From contig DXFE01000048.1 in the NCBI GenBank assembly GCA_019114585.1, positions 1 to 64,000 of the forward strand: DNA of 64,000 nt, in the 5' to 3' direction. This document shows positions 34,449 to 44,506 of this stretch, piece after piece (within the stretch, counting starts at the first letter, position 1; each line of letters opens with the position of its first letter). The notes below the pieces were generated by a model. The model made no database searches and was not told the DNA's origin. It worked only from the letters and a program-made list of their open reading frames with translations. Source of the DNA: Gemmiger_A avium (GTDB lineage Bacteria > Bacillota > Clostridia > Oscillospirales > Ruminococcaceae). Position numbers and translations under genes: made by a program.

Positions 34449-35915
34449 TCAGAACTGGAAATAGATAAAGGCAGATGCATCATACTCGCCGCCCCAGATG
34501 CCGAAGACCAACACACAAAGCAATGCCGCCCAGCACACAACCCAACAGGCCAACGTGTTCTGGCGGGCCAGGCTGTCACGGATACGGACACCCTTTTCAT
34601 GCAGGTAATCCACCGCCAGCAGCACCAGAATTGCCACAAACAGCAGCTGAAGATTGGCCATATCCAGGCCATACTGGCATACCCCGCCGCCCAGCAAGGT
34701 TCCGAACCGGAAGTCGGTAACAAATTTTCCCAGAATGCCAAACGCAGCGCTCATACCGTCCGCCCGGAAGAACACCCAGGTCAGACAGATCAATCCGAAG
34801 GCAATCATCTTCTGCAGCAATTTCCAGGAACCCGTTTTGGTGTCGATATGTAGCGCACCCGCTATTTTCTGCCGCAGTGCCCGGGTACGGCCTCCGATCA
34901 CCTGAAACGCTCCGTTCAGGCCGCCCCAAGCTACATAATGCCAGTCTGCACCATGCCAAAGGCCGCTGACCAAAAAGGTAATCATCAGGTTCAGATCCCG
35001 GCGCAGTTTCCCCTTGCGGTTGCCGCCCAAAGGAATATACAGATAGTCCCGGAACCAGGTGGACAAGCTAATATGCCAGCGGCGCCAGAATTCCTGCACA
35101 CTGGCGGCAAAATACGGCTGACGGAAGTTATCCATAAGCCGTATTCCCAACACCTGGGCCGCACCGATGGCAATGTGGCTGTAACCGCCGAAGTCGCAGT
35201 AGATCTGAAAGGCAAACAAAATCGTGGCTAGCAGCAGCATCGCGCCGCTCTGGTTTTGCCAGTCGCCATAGACCGCATCCACAAAAATAGCGGCCCGGTC
35301 AGCCAGGATTAGTTTCTCCATGAAACCCCAAAGCATCATCTGCAGACCGGCTGCTGCCCGATCGTAGTCAAACCGGTGCGGCACCGCAACCTGTTCCAAG
35401 AGGTTTTTGCTGCGTTCGATGGGGCCAGCCACCAACTGCGGGAAAAAGCTGACAAACAGAGCGTATTTGAGCAGATTTTTCTCCGGCTCAATCTCTCTGC
35501 GATACACATCCATAGTGTAGCTCAGTGCCTGAAAAGTATAAAAGCTGATCCCCACCGGCAGCAGAATGTCAAAGGCAGGCAGATTGATCTGTACATGCAC
35601 CATGGCGGCGGCCTTTTGCAGACTTTCCAGCAGGAAATTGGCATATTTAAAGAAGAACAAAATCGCCAGATTGGATCCAAAACTCAGGGCTACCCACAGC
35701 CGTGCTTTTGTCCGGAAACGGCCGATCAGCAGGCCGCTTGCATAAGTAATAACCGTACTGAGGGCCATAAGCAGGGCATACCTGGCATTCCAGCACATAT
35801 AAAAATAGTAGCTGGCACCCAGCAGCCACAAATAACGAATCCGGGCCGGTATGACAAAGTAGACCAGGCACACCAGCGGAAAAAACAACAGAAAACTCAG
35901 CGAGTTGAACAGCAT
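34449..35915 (-). CDS. MBOAT-family O-acyltransferase (AlgI/DltB-like)
   Basis: A 488-residue polytopic membrane protein with about ten hydrophobic segments. The family core EFWRRWHISLSTWFRDYLYI followed by PLGGNRKG, and the catalytic-histidine region FLVSGLWHGADWHYVAWG, identify it as an AlgI-like MBOAT. These carry acyl (usually acetyl) groups across the membrane for O-acylation of extracellular polymers. It lies 27 bases downstream of an SGNH-like gene, an AlgI/AlgJ- or PatA/PatB-like pairing. GC is visibly lower than in the flanking genes. The polymer acylated is unknown. Confidence 0.92.
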   Translation of the reverse strand: MLFNSLSFLLFFPLVCLVYFVIPARIRYLWLLGASYYFYMCWNARYALLMALSTVITYASGLLIGRFRTKARLWVALSFGSNLAILFFFKYANFLLESLQKAAAMVHVQINLPAFDILLPVGISFYTFQALSYTMDVYRREIEPEKNLLKYALFVSFFPQLVAGPIERSKNLLEQVAVPHRFDYDRAAAGLQMMLWGFMEKLILADRAAIFVDAVYGDWQNQSGAMLLLATILFAFQIYCDFGGYSHIAIGAAQVLGIRLMDNFRQPYFAASVQEFWRRWHISLSTWFRDYLYIPLGGNRKGKLRRDLNLMITFLVSGLWHGADWHYVAWGGLNGAFQVIGGRTRALRQKIAGALHIDTKTGSWKLLQKMIAFGLICLTWVFFRADGMSAAFGILGKFVTDFRFGTLLGGGVCQYGLDMANLQLLFVAILVLLAVDYLHEKGVRIRDSLARQNTLACWVVCWAALLCVLVFGIWGGEYDASAFIYFQF

Positions 35916-35942
35916 CGGAATTTCACCTCATACAGACAGCGT

Positions 35943-37385
35943 TTACAGGGCGGTTTCCATCGGGAAATCCCAATACCATATGGCATTTCCGCTGTAATTT
36001 TCCACGATCAGCACGCCGGCCGCGCAGGCCATGTCCATGGTTTCATCGTACTGGGCAAACTCCTGCCCCGCAAGCGAGAAGATCGGCCAGAGAGGGTCAG
36101 TACCCTCCGCCCGGTTCTGCCATTCCACCTGACCCCAATCGGTCTGCAGCGAATCCGGGCCGTACTGCACGGAAAACGCCGCGTTCCGACTGTCCACCAC
36201 CGCGTACAGACCGGTGTTGTTTTCCTTGCCGGTCAGCTCAATCCCCAGATTTTCCAATTGTGCCCGGGTATCGGCATAGGAATCATCCGTCCACAGGCAC
36301 AACCGGGGCGGAATGCTGAGAATGCAGCTGTAGTCCGGGTCGTGCAGAAGCACCAGCAGATCCTCCAGTTCCGTGCAGGCCTGGATCTGCCCGCGCTTCA
36401 GCTGCCGATAGACCGCATAATTTTCATTCCATTTTTGGGCAAGGCCCGGATCTTCTTCCCGGCTGTTCGCTATCCCCTGCCCGGCCAGCCATTCTCCCAC
36501 CAGACGGGTAGCCTTATCCATGCCGGATGCGTTCAGATGGTGGTAATCCGCATAGTCGGTGACCGCATTCACCACACCCGTTTCCCGCATGTCCAGGATC
36601 TCCAGTCCTTCTCCCCGCAACAGATCCTCTGCAGCTTTCAGATTGTTTTCCAACGGCGCATTTGAGAATGCATAGGGTAAAATCAGCGGTACCAACTGCA
36701 CATTCTTTTCCCGGCACAGCTGCACAATGCGGCGCAAATACTCCAACCCCAGCTCATTCGTCTCGCCGCCGTTTGCAACAGCTCGATTCTCCTGCTGCGG
36801 AACAAAGCCGCAGTTTCTCTCCGCACCCCGGTACGGGTCCGCCTGCACCGGCTGTACATCCTCCGCCTCCAGCGAGTTCCATCGGGTATGCTCATAAGTA
36901 AAGGGCCACAGGACAGAGATGCCTTCCCAACCGTACAGATCCAGTACCGTCTCCACCTTGGTGCGGGAAAGCGGCAGCGAATCCAGCCAGGTACGCGGAT
37001 CCCCATTCACATAGATCCTGCCCTCAAAGCTGAGCCCATACAAATCCACAAACACAAACTTCGGCTTCATATACTCCAGCGCGTTGCGCAGATGACAGTA
37101 GGTACAGACCATCGTTTCCCCATGAGAGGCAATCGTCTGGGCCCGTATCCCCTGCTCGTTCCAGAGCTGCTGCGGCGAGATGCCGTTGAGCACATGACTG
37201 GAACCAGCAAACACCACCTGGATCTCATCGCCGTACTCCAGCACCTCCAGCCCCAGGGCAGTGCTGTGCCGCTTACTCACCATGCGGCTGATCCCGGCCA
37301 GAAGCAGCAGGAACACCACCCAGAACACGATAAAATGCACCGCTTTTACCCATCGGCGCGAAGACAACCTGGTCTTTACCTCCAC
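35943..37385 (-). CDS. Membrane-anchored SGNH/DHHW-like protein, predicted O-acyltransfer partner
   Basis: A 480-residue protein with one N-terminal membrane anchor (FIVFWVVFLLLLAGISRMV, about residues 18-37) and an extracellular domain. VVFAGSSHVLNGISPQQLW holds the SGNH block I serine, and DYADYHHLNASGMDKAT holds a block V Asp/His pair, as in AlgJ/AlgX/DltD-like proteins. The C-terminal 150 residues match no family recognised here. The start is a GTG at 37385, six bases from AAGGAG; a TTG further upstream would include that site. It is co-transcribed with the MBOAT gene, and probably transfers acetyl groups to a wall or capsule polymer outside the cell. Confidence 0.75.
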   Translation of the reverse strand: MEVKTRLSSRRWVKAVHFIVFWVVFLLLLAGISRMVSKRHSTALGLEVLEYGDEIQVVFAGSSHVLNGISPQQLWNEQGIRAQTIASHGETMVCTYCHLRNALEYMKPKFVFVDLYGLSFEGRIYVNGDPRTWLDSLPLSRTKVETVLDLYGWEGISVLWPFTYEHTRWNSLEAEDVQPVQADPYRGAERNCGFVPQQENRAVANGGETNELGLEYLRRIVQLCREKNVQLVPLILPYAFSNAPLENNLKAAEDLLRGEGLEILDMRETGVVNAVTDYADYHHLNASGMDKATRLVGEWLAGQGIANSREEDPGLAQKWNENYAVYRQLKRGQIQACTELEDLLVLLHDPDYSCILSIPPRLCLWTDDSYADTRAQLENLGIELTGKENNTGLYAVVDSRNAAFSVQYGPDSLQTDWGQVEWQNRAEGTDPLWPIFSLAGQEFAQYDETMDMACAAGVLIVENYSGNAIWYWDFPMETAL

Positions 37386-37457
37386 GTTTCTCTCCTTTTC
37401 GTCCAATGAAACCTTTCATTTCGCCGCGACGCGACGTATTCTACACATATAAAATAA

Positions 37458-37466
37458 ATTATAGCA
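37458..37466 (-). promoter_or_regulatory. Extended -10 promoter for the SGNH-MBOAT pair
   Basis: Minus strand TGCTATAAT (a TGn-extended perfect -10) about 70 bases before the SGNH gene. The -35 region at the right distance (TGGCGA) is weak, which is usual for extended -10 promoters. Confidence 0.6.
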
Positions 37467-37501
37467 TATCTGATCCTGCTTCGCCACCAGCCTTTTTACA
37501 G

Positions 37502-37536
37502 AAAAGCACCGCATTCCTCACGAATGCGGCGCTTTT
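37502..37536 (-). terminator. Terminator after addA
   Basis: An 11-bp stem with one mismatch (37506-37516 with 37522-37532), flanked by AAAA/TTTT, lying directly after the addA TAA stop at 37537. It separates addBA from the SGNH-MBOAT promoter. Confidence 0.8.
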
Positions 37537-40500
37537 TTAGTCTGTTTTCCCTGGCACATCAATCTCCTGCTCCAGCTCGAAGCTGTAGATGGTGCAGCGG
37601 GTGACCGGCACCGGCAGGCGGGCGGCCAGGGCGCGGGCGTAGAGGCGCAGCTGGGCGCCGTAGCGGCGGATCAGTTCCGGGGGCGTGACCCGGCGATCGG
37701 TCTTGTAGTCCACGATCTCGGCATGGTCGGCAAAGAGCAGCACCAGGTCGGCCACGCCCTGCACCAGGGTTACGGCGCCATCCAGGGCGGGGTCGCTCTC
37801 CCCCGCTACCCGGGCGGCGGGCAGGGCGGTGATGAAGGCATACTCCCGCAAGGCCTTTTCAGCGCTTTGGATGCGGCGGAACAGCCCGCTTGCAAAGAAG
37901 GCCCGCAGCTTGTCCAGGTCCATCTGGTCGGCCAGTTCCGGCGCGATGCGCTGTTCGGCCCGCTGGCGGGCCAGCTCGGCGGCCGGGTCGGCGGCGGCGC
38001 GGGCCAGGTCCGCCTGCTGCAGGAAGGCGTGCAGCGCGGTGCCCCGTTCCGCCCCGGACAGGCCGCTCTTGCTCATGAAGGCGGGCCGGGCGGGCAGGGC
38101 TTCCTGCTGGCCGTGGGTGAGGGCGGTGACGCTGACCTTGGCGGGCACCCGGGTCAGGGCCTGGCCGGGATAGCGCCAGGCGAACTGCTCCGCCAGCCGC
38201 TGGGCCAGGACCGGGTCGGGTGTCGGCGCGGGCGGCGGGGCGGCGGGCGCGGTTTCCGCGGCGGGGGCCGGGGCCTGCAGGCCGATGGTGATGCGGCTGA
38301 CCGTATCGGCGGGCAGCAGCGGACAGCCGGCGGCGGTGCGCAGTTCCCGCCCGTCCGGATGCAGCAGAGCGGCAGTCAGGTACCACTCGCCCGGGCTCTG
38401 GGCCTGGGCCAGGCTGTACTCGTCCGGGCCCAGGGCGCTTAGGCGCAAAGCCAGGCGGCCCAGCTCCTTTTCCGGGTCGGCCAGGGGCACGGTGACGATG
38501 AGCCGGTCTTTGGCGCGGGTGAGGGCCACATACTGCACCCGCATCTCCTCGCTCAGAGACTCGGCCCGCAGCTGCCGCTGCACCGCCCGGTGGGCGGCGG
38601 TGGGATAGGTGCCGCCCCGGCCCGGCGCGCGCAACACCAGGCCCACACCCAGCCGGGCATGGGGCAGCAGTTTTTCGCTCAGGTCCCGCAGATTGAACCG
38701 GCGGGCGGTATCCGCCACGAACACAATGGGGAACTCCAGCCCTTTGGAGCGGTGCACCGTCATGATGGCCACGCAGCCGGGGCGGCTTTCGCCCCCGCCG
38801 GTCTGGGTCAGGCCGTCCCCCTCGGCGGCGTCCAGCGCGCGCACCAGGGCGGGCAGGCCCGCCCGGCCTGCCCCGGATGCCCAGCGGGCAAAGGTGAGCA
38901 GATCCTCCCGGCGGCGCAGGCCGTTTTCCATGGCGCCCACCGCGGCCAGGTAGCCGGTGCGGGCAAAAATTTCTTCCAGCAGCCGGTCCACCGGCAGGGT
39001 GCGGGCCAGACGGCGCAGCCCCTGCAGGCGGGCAAAGAAGGCGGCGGTCTGCTCGTCTGCGGCGGCGCGCACCGCCCCGTACAGGCTGCCCTCCGAGAAA
39101 GCCGCCCGCAGCCGCACCAGGTCGTCCGGGGTGAAGCCGCCCAGCGGGCTGAGCATCACCGCGGCCAGGTATACATCCTGGGCGGGGTTGTCCAGCACCC
39201 GCAGCAGCGCGGCCACCGGGCGCACCTGCACCGCCTCCAGCAGGTTTTCAGCGGTATCGGCGTAGACCGGGATGCCCGCCTGCTCCAGCTTGTCCAGATA
39301 GGCGTCCATGTTGGCGCGGCTGCGCAGCAGGATGCAGAAATCCCCCCAGTTGCAGGGGCGCTCCCCCTCTTTATCCCGCACGGTGACGCCGCTCTCCACC
39401 ATCTCCCGGATGCGGCGGGCCACATAGTCCGCGTCGGCGGCGGGCCCGGCGGCGGGAACAGCCTGAATCTCACAGCTGCCCTCAAAGCCGTGGGTATCGG
39501 CCCCGGGCACCAGCCGCTGGCCGTCCCCGTACTCCACCCCGCCCAGGCGGGGGCTCATCAGGGTGGCAAAGCAGTAGTTGATGCCCCGGATGACCCCCGG
39601 CGCGCTGCGGAAGTTGGCGTCCAGCGCCAGCCTGGCGGGCCAGCCCTGGTCCAGCGGCACAAAGGCCGCCAGCTTGTCCAGAAACACCTGGGGGTCCGCC
39701 TGGCGGAACCGGTAGATGCTCTGTTTCAGATCGCCCACAAAGAACAGGTTGCTCCCGTCCGGCCGGGCCAGACAGTGGTAGAGCGCGTCCTGCAAAGCGT
39801 TGGTGTCCTGGTATTCGTCCACCATGACCACATCGAACCCGGCGCTGACCGTTTCGGCCAGCGGGGTGCGGGTGCCGTCCTCGTTCTGCAGCAGCCGCAA
39901 AGCCAGGTGTTCAAAGTCGGAAAAGTCCAGGGTCTTTTCCTCTACCCGGGCGGCAAAGAAGGTCTTTTCAAAGTCTGCGGTGGCCCGCAACAGCGCAGCC
40001 ACCAGCGGAGCGGCCCGGCGGCGGTCCTCCTCAAACTCGGCGGCGGTGCAGAGCAGCAGATCCCGGGGCAGCCGCTCCATGACCGATTTGGCCTCCTTGC
40101 GCAGGGCCTTGATCTGGTCGGTTTCCAGGCAGGCGGAGTTTTTGATCGAGGGCAGCCGGGCCTGGGAAAAGCCCGCCGCCAGGCTGACGGCGCTGTCCCA
40201 GTCCCGGGCGGCGAGGGCGCCCTCCAGACACTCCATCCGCTCCAGATCCTCTTTCAGGGGGGCGGCATACTTGTCCAGCGGGGCGGTTAATTCCTCTGCC
40301 ACCGCCAGGGCGGCCCGGGTCAGGCGCAGGGCCTGGCCGCAGGCGCGGGCGGCCTCGTCCAGCAGCACCGCCGCCCAGCGGGTGGAGGCAAAGGGGGCGT
40401 CGCTGGCCCATTCCCGGCCCAGTTGCTCCAGCGCCTGGCCGAAATGGGGCAGAGTGCGGGCAAAATCGTGGATGGCCAGCACCGCCGCACCCGCCGCCCG

Positions 40501-40998
40501 GTCGGTGCGGCTGCGGCCGTACAGGTCGGCAAAAGCGCGAAAATCCGGGTCCTGGTAGGCCCGTTCCAGCGTTTCGTCCAGCGCGGCCGCCCGCAGCGCC
40601 AGCAGGTCGGTCTCGTCGGCGGTAGTGAAGTCCGGCGGGATGTCCAGCTGATGGAAATGGCTGCGCAGCAGCTGCAGACAAAAAGCGTCGATGGTGCAGA
40701 TAGCGGCCTTTTGCAGCAGCAGGCGCTGGCGGCGCAGACGCAGAGAACCGGGGTCGGCCACCAGGCGGGCGGTGAGCGCGTCCCCGATGCGGCCCCGCAG
40801 CTGGGCGGCGGCCGCATTGGTAAAGGTGACAATCAGCAGCCGGTCGGCGCTGACCGGCTGGTCCGGGTCGCAGAGCATCCGCACCACCCGTTCCACCAGC
40901 ACGGCGGTTTTGCCGCTGCCGGCGGCGGCGCTGATCAGCAGGGCCCCGCCCCGGGATTCAATGGCCCGGCGTTGGGCTTCGGTCCAGTTGACGCTCAT
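37537..40998 (-). CDS. addA: ATP-dependent helicase/nuclease subunit A
   Basis: An 1153-residue UvrD-like helicase with a C-terminal nuclease domain. Together with AddB it resects double-strand breaks and regulates at Chi sites, the Firmicute equivalent of RecBCD. Motifs are SAAAGSGKTAVLVERVV (Walker A, about residues 23-39), VMVDEYQDTNALQDAL (Walker B), NLFFVGDLKQSIYRFRQADP, VAIMTVHRSKGLEFPIVFVA, YVALTRAKDRLIV, and the RecB nuclease motif EIVDYKTDR near the C-terminus. The ATG at 40998 overlaps the addB stop (ATGA). Its length is near that of B. subtilis AddA. Confidence 0.97.
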   Translation of the reverse strand: MSVNWTEAQRRAIESRGGALLISAAAGSGKTAVLVERVVRMLCDPDQPVSADRLLIVTFTNAAAAQLRGRIGDALTARLVADPGSLRLRRQRLLLQKAAICTIDAFCLQLLRSHFHQLDIPPDFTTADETDLLALRAAALDETLERAYQDPDFRAFADLYGRSRTDRAAGAAVLAIHDFARTLPHFGQALEQLGREWASDAPFASTRWAAVLLDEAARACGQALRLTRAALAVAEELTAPLDKYAAPLKEDLERMECLEGALAARDWDSAVSLAAGFSQARLPSIKNSACLETDQIKALRKEAKSVMERLPRDLLLCTAAEFEEDRRRAAPLVAALLRATADFEKTFFAARVEEKTLDFSDFEHLALRLLQNEDGTRTPLAETVSAGFDVVMVDEYQDTNALQDALYHCLARPDGSNLFFVGDLKQSIYRFRQADPQVFLDKLAAFVPLDQGWPARLALDANFRSAPGVIRGINYCFATLMSPRLGGVEYGDGQRLVPGADTHGFEGSCEIQAVPAAGPAADADYVARRIREMVESGVTVRDKEGERPCNWGDFCILLRSRANMDAYLDKLEQAGIPVYADTAENLLEAVQVRPVAALLRVLDNPAQDVYLAAVMLSPLGGFTPDDLVRLRAAFSEGSLYGAVRAAADEQTAAFFARLQGLRRLARTLPVDRLLEEIFARTGYLAAVGAMENGLRRREDLLTFARWASGAGRAGLPALVRALDAAEGDGLTQTGGGESRPGCVAIMTVHRSKGLEFPIVFVADTARRFNLRDLSEKLLPHARLGVGLVLRAPGRGGTYPTAAHRAVQRQLRAESLSEEMRVQYVALTRAKDRLIVTVPLADPEKELGRLALRLSALGPDEYSLAQAQSPGEWYLTAALLHPDGRELRTAAGCPLLPADTVSRITIGLQAPAPAAETAPAAPPPAPTPDPVLAQRLAEQFAWRYPGQALTRVPAKVSVTALTHGQQEALPARPAFMSKSGLSGAERGTALHAFLQQADLARAAADPAAELARQRAEQRIAPELADQMDLDKLRAFFASGLFRRIQSAEKALREYAFITALPAARVAGESDPALDGAVTLVQGVADLVLLFADHAEIVDYKTDRRVTPPELIRRYGAQLRLYARALAARLPVPVTRCTIYSFELEQEIDVPGKTD

Positions 40999-43900
40999 TC
41001 CTCGCTCACCTCCTCAAATACCTTGTCCGGGGCCTGCACCGGCACCTCCCGGCGGCCCTCCTCGTGGCCGCAGACGGCGCGGTAGTCGCACCAGCGGCAG
41101 GGGGGCCGGTCTCCTTTATAATGGGCTTCGGCCTCGATGCGGCCGCTGTACAGCCCCCGGGCCATCTCTACCAGCAATCCGTCGATGTGCTGCTGGATGC
41201 GGCCCAGCTTTTCCAGGCTGGCCAGTTTTTTGGTGGCCCGGGGCTTGCCGGTCTTTTCATTAAAGGTAAAGGGCACAAACCGGCCGGTGGCCCCGGAGTC
41301 CATAGCCAGAATCACCGTGTCGTCCTGCAGCACCAGCCCGTCCACCTGGTAGGGCTGGGTATCGGCGGCCTCCTGCCGGGTACCGGACAAAGGCGCCGGA
41401 TCAGCCAGGATGTAGGACACCCCAGCGGGTTCCGGGCTGGCAAACGCGCCCTGCCGGGTCAGGGTGAACAGGTAAATCAGCATCTGGCAGTTCAGGCCGT
41501 TGTAGACCGCGTCCAGGCTGAAGGTCTTGGTGCCGGTTTTGTAGTCCACCACCCGCAGGTAGGTGTGGCCGTCCTTGGTAAAGGTGTCCACCCGGTCGAT
41601 CTGGCCGATCACCTGGATGGTCTGGCCCTCGGGGGTGGTCAGGGTCACCGGCGGCACCGCGTCCGCCCCCATGCCGATGGACAATTCAAAGGCCGCGGGG
41701 GTGAACGCGCCCTGCCGCTGTTCCTCCTGCAGATAAGCCAGCAGGGCGGCCACGTTGTCCTCCAGCCGGGCGATGAGATACTCCATCCGGGTGGTCAGGC
41801 CGGGCATATTGGCCTGCACGTATTCCTCGGTGAGGGTGTGGGCCAGGACGGCCAGCTGGTCAACGGTCAGGTCCACAAAGCCCGGGCCGCTGCGGCGCAG
41901 GGCCTGTTCCAGCACAAAGTGCACCAGGGTACCGGTCTGGTCGGCGGAAAGCTCGGCCTTTTTGCGGGGCTTGACCTTGAGTACATATTCCATAAAGTAA
42001 GCAAAGCGGCAGGTATAGTACCGCTCCATCCGGCTGGGGGAGATCCGCAGCGAGGGGCCCAGCAGCCGGGCCAGGGCGTCGGTGTCCTGGGCGGCGAAGT
42101 CCTCCGGGTGGGCGGCCCGCTCCATGGCGGCCAGGGCGGGGGCCATCTCGGGCCGGGCGGCCAATGCCTGCCGCAGCGCGGGGGCGGGGCCGCCCGCCTG
42201 CTGCCAGGTCTGGCCCAGCGCGTCCAGGGCCGCGTCGGGGGTGGGTGCATAGTCGGCAGGGGTCAGGTCGGGCGGCGCGGGATGCAGCCGCTTGACCGCC
42301 GCGGACAACGCACTGGTAAGCGGGGTGCCCGCCGCGCCCTCGCACCAGGAGAGCCACAGCCCCTTGCCGGCGGCGGTGATGGCTTTGTAGAAATAGCCCT
42401 GCTCGCCCATGACCCGGTTCTCAAAGCTGTCCAGCATCTCCACGCCCTGACCGATCAGGGCGTCCCGGTCGGCGTGGGTAAGCAGACCGGCACCGCCGGG
42501 GGCCTGAGGGAACTGCCCCTCTCCCAATCCCACCACAAAGCAGTAGTCGGCATCCTCCAGGCCCATGCGGCGGGCGGTGGTCAGGATGACCGCGTCCAGG
42601 GTCTGGGGGATACGGCCCAGATCGGTGGCCCGCAGCAGCAGGCCGAACAATTCGTCGTACTCGGCGGGGGTGAGCTCATCCTCCCCCACCAGACGGTCCA
42701 TCTGATCCAGCAGGGCGCAGACGGTGTTCCACTCCCGCACCGCGTCGGCGGCGGCCAGGTAGCCCTCCCCCTGCTGGGCGCGCAGTTCCTCGGCCAGCTG
42801 TGCCAGCCGCCGGGGCGCGCCGAGGGAATCCAGCAGCAGCCAGACCGCCCGGCTCAGGGCGGCAGCATTGGTATCCCCCTTGATCCGCTGCAAAAACCGT
42901 TCAGCGGCCCCCACCACAAAGGCGCGGGCCTGCTCGGCCAGTTCTAGCTGGCGGGCGGCTTCCCCGTCCAGGCGGCCGCCGAACCCCTCCGGCGAGCGGG
43001 TAAAGGGGGCGCGCCAGTCGGCGGCGCGCAGCTGCCAGGTATAGGCGTAGTTTTCCAGGGCGCAGCAGGCTTCCTCCGGCAGGTCACACAGGCCGGATTT
43101 TACCAGGGCCAGCAGCGGCTCGCTGGCAAGGCCGCGGCGGGCCAGGCCCAGCGCCGCCCGCACCATCAGGGCAGGGGCAGAGTGCTCGGCGGTGACGGCC
43201 TCGTCGCAGAACAAGGGGATATCCGCCAGCCGGAAAGCGTACCGCACGGCGGGCAGGTAATCCTCGGCGGTGCGGCAGATCACCGCCATCTTCCGGTAGG
43301 GTATCCCCTGCCGGGCCAGTTTCTGCACGGCGGCGGCCACGGCGGCGGCCTCCTGCTGGGGGCCGGGATACGAGGACAGGGTGATCTCCGGGGCTCCCAG
43401 CTCTTCACAGTCCCCCTGCCAGAGCAGCTGCCCCAGCCGGGCCAGGCCGGGGGCGGTTTTGTGGCGCTCGTCCCCGGTCAGAACTACCGGGGCGGCGCAG
43501 CGCACCTCCCGGCGGCGGGCGGCGTCCAGCAGCAGGGCGGCCACCCGCTTGGCGCGGCTGAACAGGCCCAGGCCCTGTTCCGGGTCGGCCAGGCCGTCGG
43601 CGCACAGGGCCACCGTCATCTCCTCGGCGGCGGGCAGAATGGCCTCCAGCAGCCGGTATTTGGAAGCGTTGAAGGCGTCGAACTCGTCCACAAATACCGC
43701 CTGCCCGGCAAAGAAATCCGGTTCCAGGCGGCGGGCGGCGGTGTCCACCCGGTCCTCCGGGTCCATGGCGGAACGGGCCAGCAGGGCTTCATAGGCGGTG
43801 AAGATCAGGCCCAGTTCCTGCAATTTTTCGTTGCCGGGGCCCAGGCGGCGGGCGATCTCCAGAAAGCGCGGGCCGTCCAGCCCGGCGTTTTTCAGCTCCC

Positions 43901-44270
43901 GGATGGTATCGGCGGCCATCTGGCAAAAGGCCGCGCTGCGCTTGTGGCGGCCAAAGCAGACGATCTCGTCCCCCAGGGACGCCACCGCCCGGCGGATCAA
44001 TACCGCCCGGCCCGCGTCGTCCAGGGTGCGCACCGCCGCGCCGCCGTACCGCTGCAGCAGCGCCTCGGCCAGGGAGGTAAAGCTGTAGCTGGTCACAAAA
44101 CCGGATAATTCGTCCCCCAGCAGGCGGTAGAGCCGCCCCTCGGTGGAGGAGGTAAACTGTTCGGGCACCAGCAGGATACTGCGTTTTCCCGCGCGGGCGC
44201 GTTCCAGGATACGGGTATAAAGGGTATGGGTTTTGCCGGAACCGGACGGCCCCAACACCAGCTGCAGCAT
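40995..44270 (-). CDS. addB: ATP-dependent helicase/nuclease subunit B
   Basis: A 1091-residue AddB protein. It has an N-terminal Walker A (LGPSGSGKTHTLYTRIL, residues 6-22), an inactive-helicase-like body that reads Chi, and a C-terminal nuclease with RVVDYKTGTKTFSLD. The four iron-sulfur cysteines expected in AddB are seen as YTCRFAYF and C-x2-C-x5-C in CRWCDYRAVCGHEEG. First gene of the addBA pair, with its own extended -10 promoter. The start at 44270 has GAGGTG upstream. Confidence 0.96.
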   Translation of the reverse strand: MLQLVLGPSGSGKTHTLYTRILERARAGKRSILLVPEQFTSSTEGRLYRLLGDELSGFVTSYSFTSLAEALLQRYGGAAVRTLDDAGRAVLIRRAVASLGDEIVCFGRHKRSAAFCQMAADTIRELKNAGLDGPRFLEIARRLGPGNEKLQELGLIFTAYEALLARSAMDPEDRVDTAARRLEPDFFAGQAVFVDEFDAFNASKYRLLEAILPAAEEMTVALCADGLADPEQGLGLFSRAKRVAALLLDAARRREVRCAAPVVLTGDERHKTAPGLARLGQLLWQGDCEELGAPEITLSSYPGPQQEAAAVAAAVQKLARQGIPYRKMAVICRTAEDYLPAVRYAFRLADIPLFCDEAVTAEHSAPALMVRAALGLARRGLASEPLLALVKSGLCDLPEEACCALENYAYTWQLRAADWRAPFTRSPEGFGGRLDGEAARQLELAEQARAFVVGAAERFLQRIKGDTNAAALSRAVWLLLDSLGAPRRLAQLAEELRAQQGEGYLAAADAVREWNTVCALLDQMDRLVGEDELTPAEYDELFGLLLRATDLGRIPQTLDAVILTTARRMGLEDADYCFVVGLGEGQFPQAPGGAGLLTHADRDALIGQGVEMLDSFENRVMGEQGYFYKAITAAGKGLWLSWCEGAAGTPLTSALSAAVKRLHPAPPDLTPADYAPTPDAALDALGQTWQQAGGPAPALRQALAARPEMAPALAAMERAAHPEDFAAQDTDALARLLGPSLRISPSRMERYYTCRFAYFMEYVLKVKPRKKAELSADQTGTLVHFVLEQALRRSGPGFVDLTVDQLAVLAHTLTEEYVQANMPGLTTRMEYLIARLEDNVAALLAYLQEEQRQGAFTPAAFELSIGMGADAVPPVTLTTPEGQTIQVIGQIDRVDTFTKDGHTYLRVVDYKTGTKTFSLDAVYNGLNCQMLIYLFTLTRQGAFASPEPAGVSYILADPAPLSGTRQEAADTQPYQVDGLVLQDDTVILAMDSGATGRFVPFTFNEKTGKPRATKKLASLEKLGRIQQHIDGLLVEMARGLYSGRIEAEAHYKGDRPPCRWCDYRAVCGHEEGRREVPVQAPDKVFEEVSEE

Positions 44271-44305
44271 GGCTTGCCACCTCGTTTTCTGTATGGGATA
44301 AATGT

Positions 44306-44314
44306 ATTATACCA
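44306..44314 (-). promoter_or_regulatory. Extended -10 promoter for addBA
   Basis: Minus strand TGGTATAAT, a perfect TATAAT at 44306-44311 with TG extension, about 35 bases from the addB start. A possible TTGCCC -35 is at a short 15-base spacing. Confidence 0.6.
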
Positions 44315-44416
44315 CAGCCCCCGATGGGGCAAAAGGGGCGGGGCGGCGCACAAATTTGTCACCTTTTCCACAGAAAAGCTTAAGCTGTTTATAACAAATT
44401 GCACACAAACCGCCGG

Positions 44417-44422
44417 TATACT
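44417..44422 (+). promoter_or_regulatory. Probable -10 element for the repeat lipoprotein gene
   Basis: TATACT on the plus strand, 85 bases before the lipoprotein start. No good -35 is seen at 16-18 bases. The transcribed leader contains a GGGGCA/TGCCCC pairing around an inner GGCGG/CCGC helix (44423-44470), so the 5' UTR may be structured; no known riboswitch was recognised. Confidence 0.4.
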
Positions 44423-44506
44423 AGGGGCAAGCTTTTGGAGGCGGCCACGAAACCGCTGCCCCGAAGCGGAACGTGTATCTCTTACATAAACAAAGGAGCG
44501 AACATC

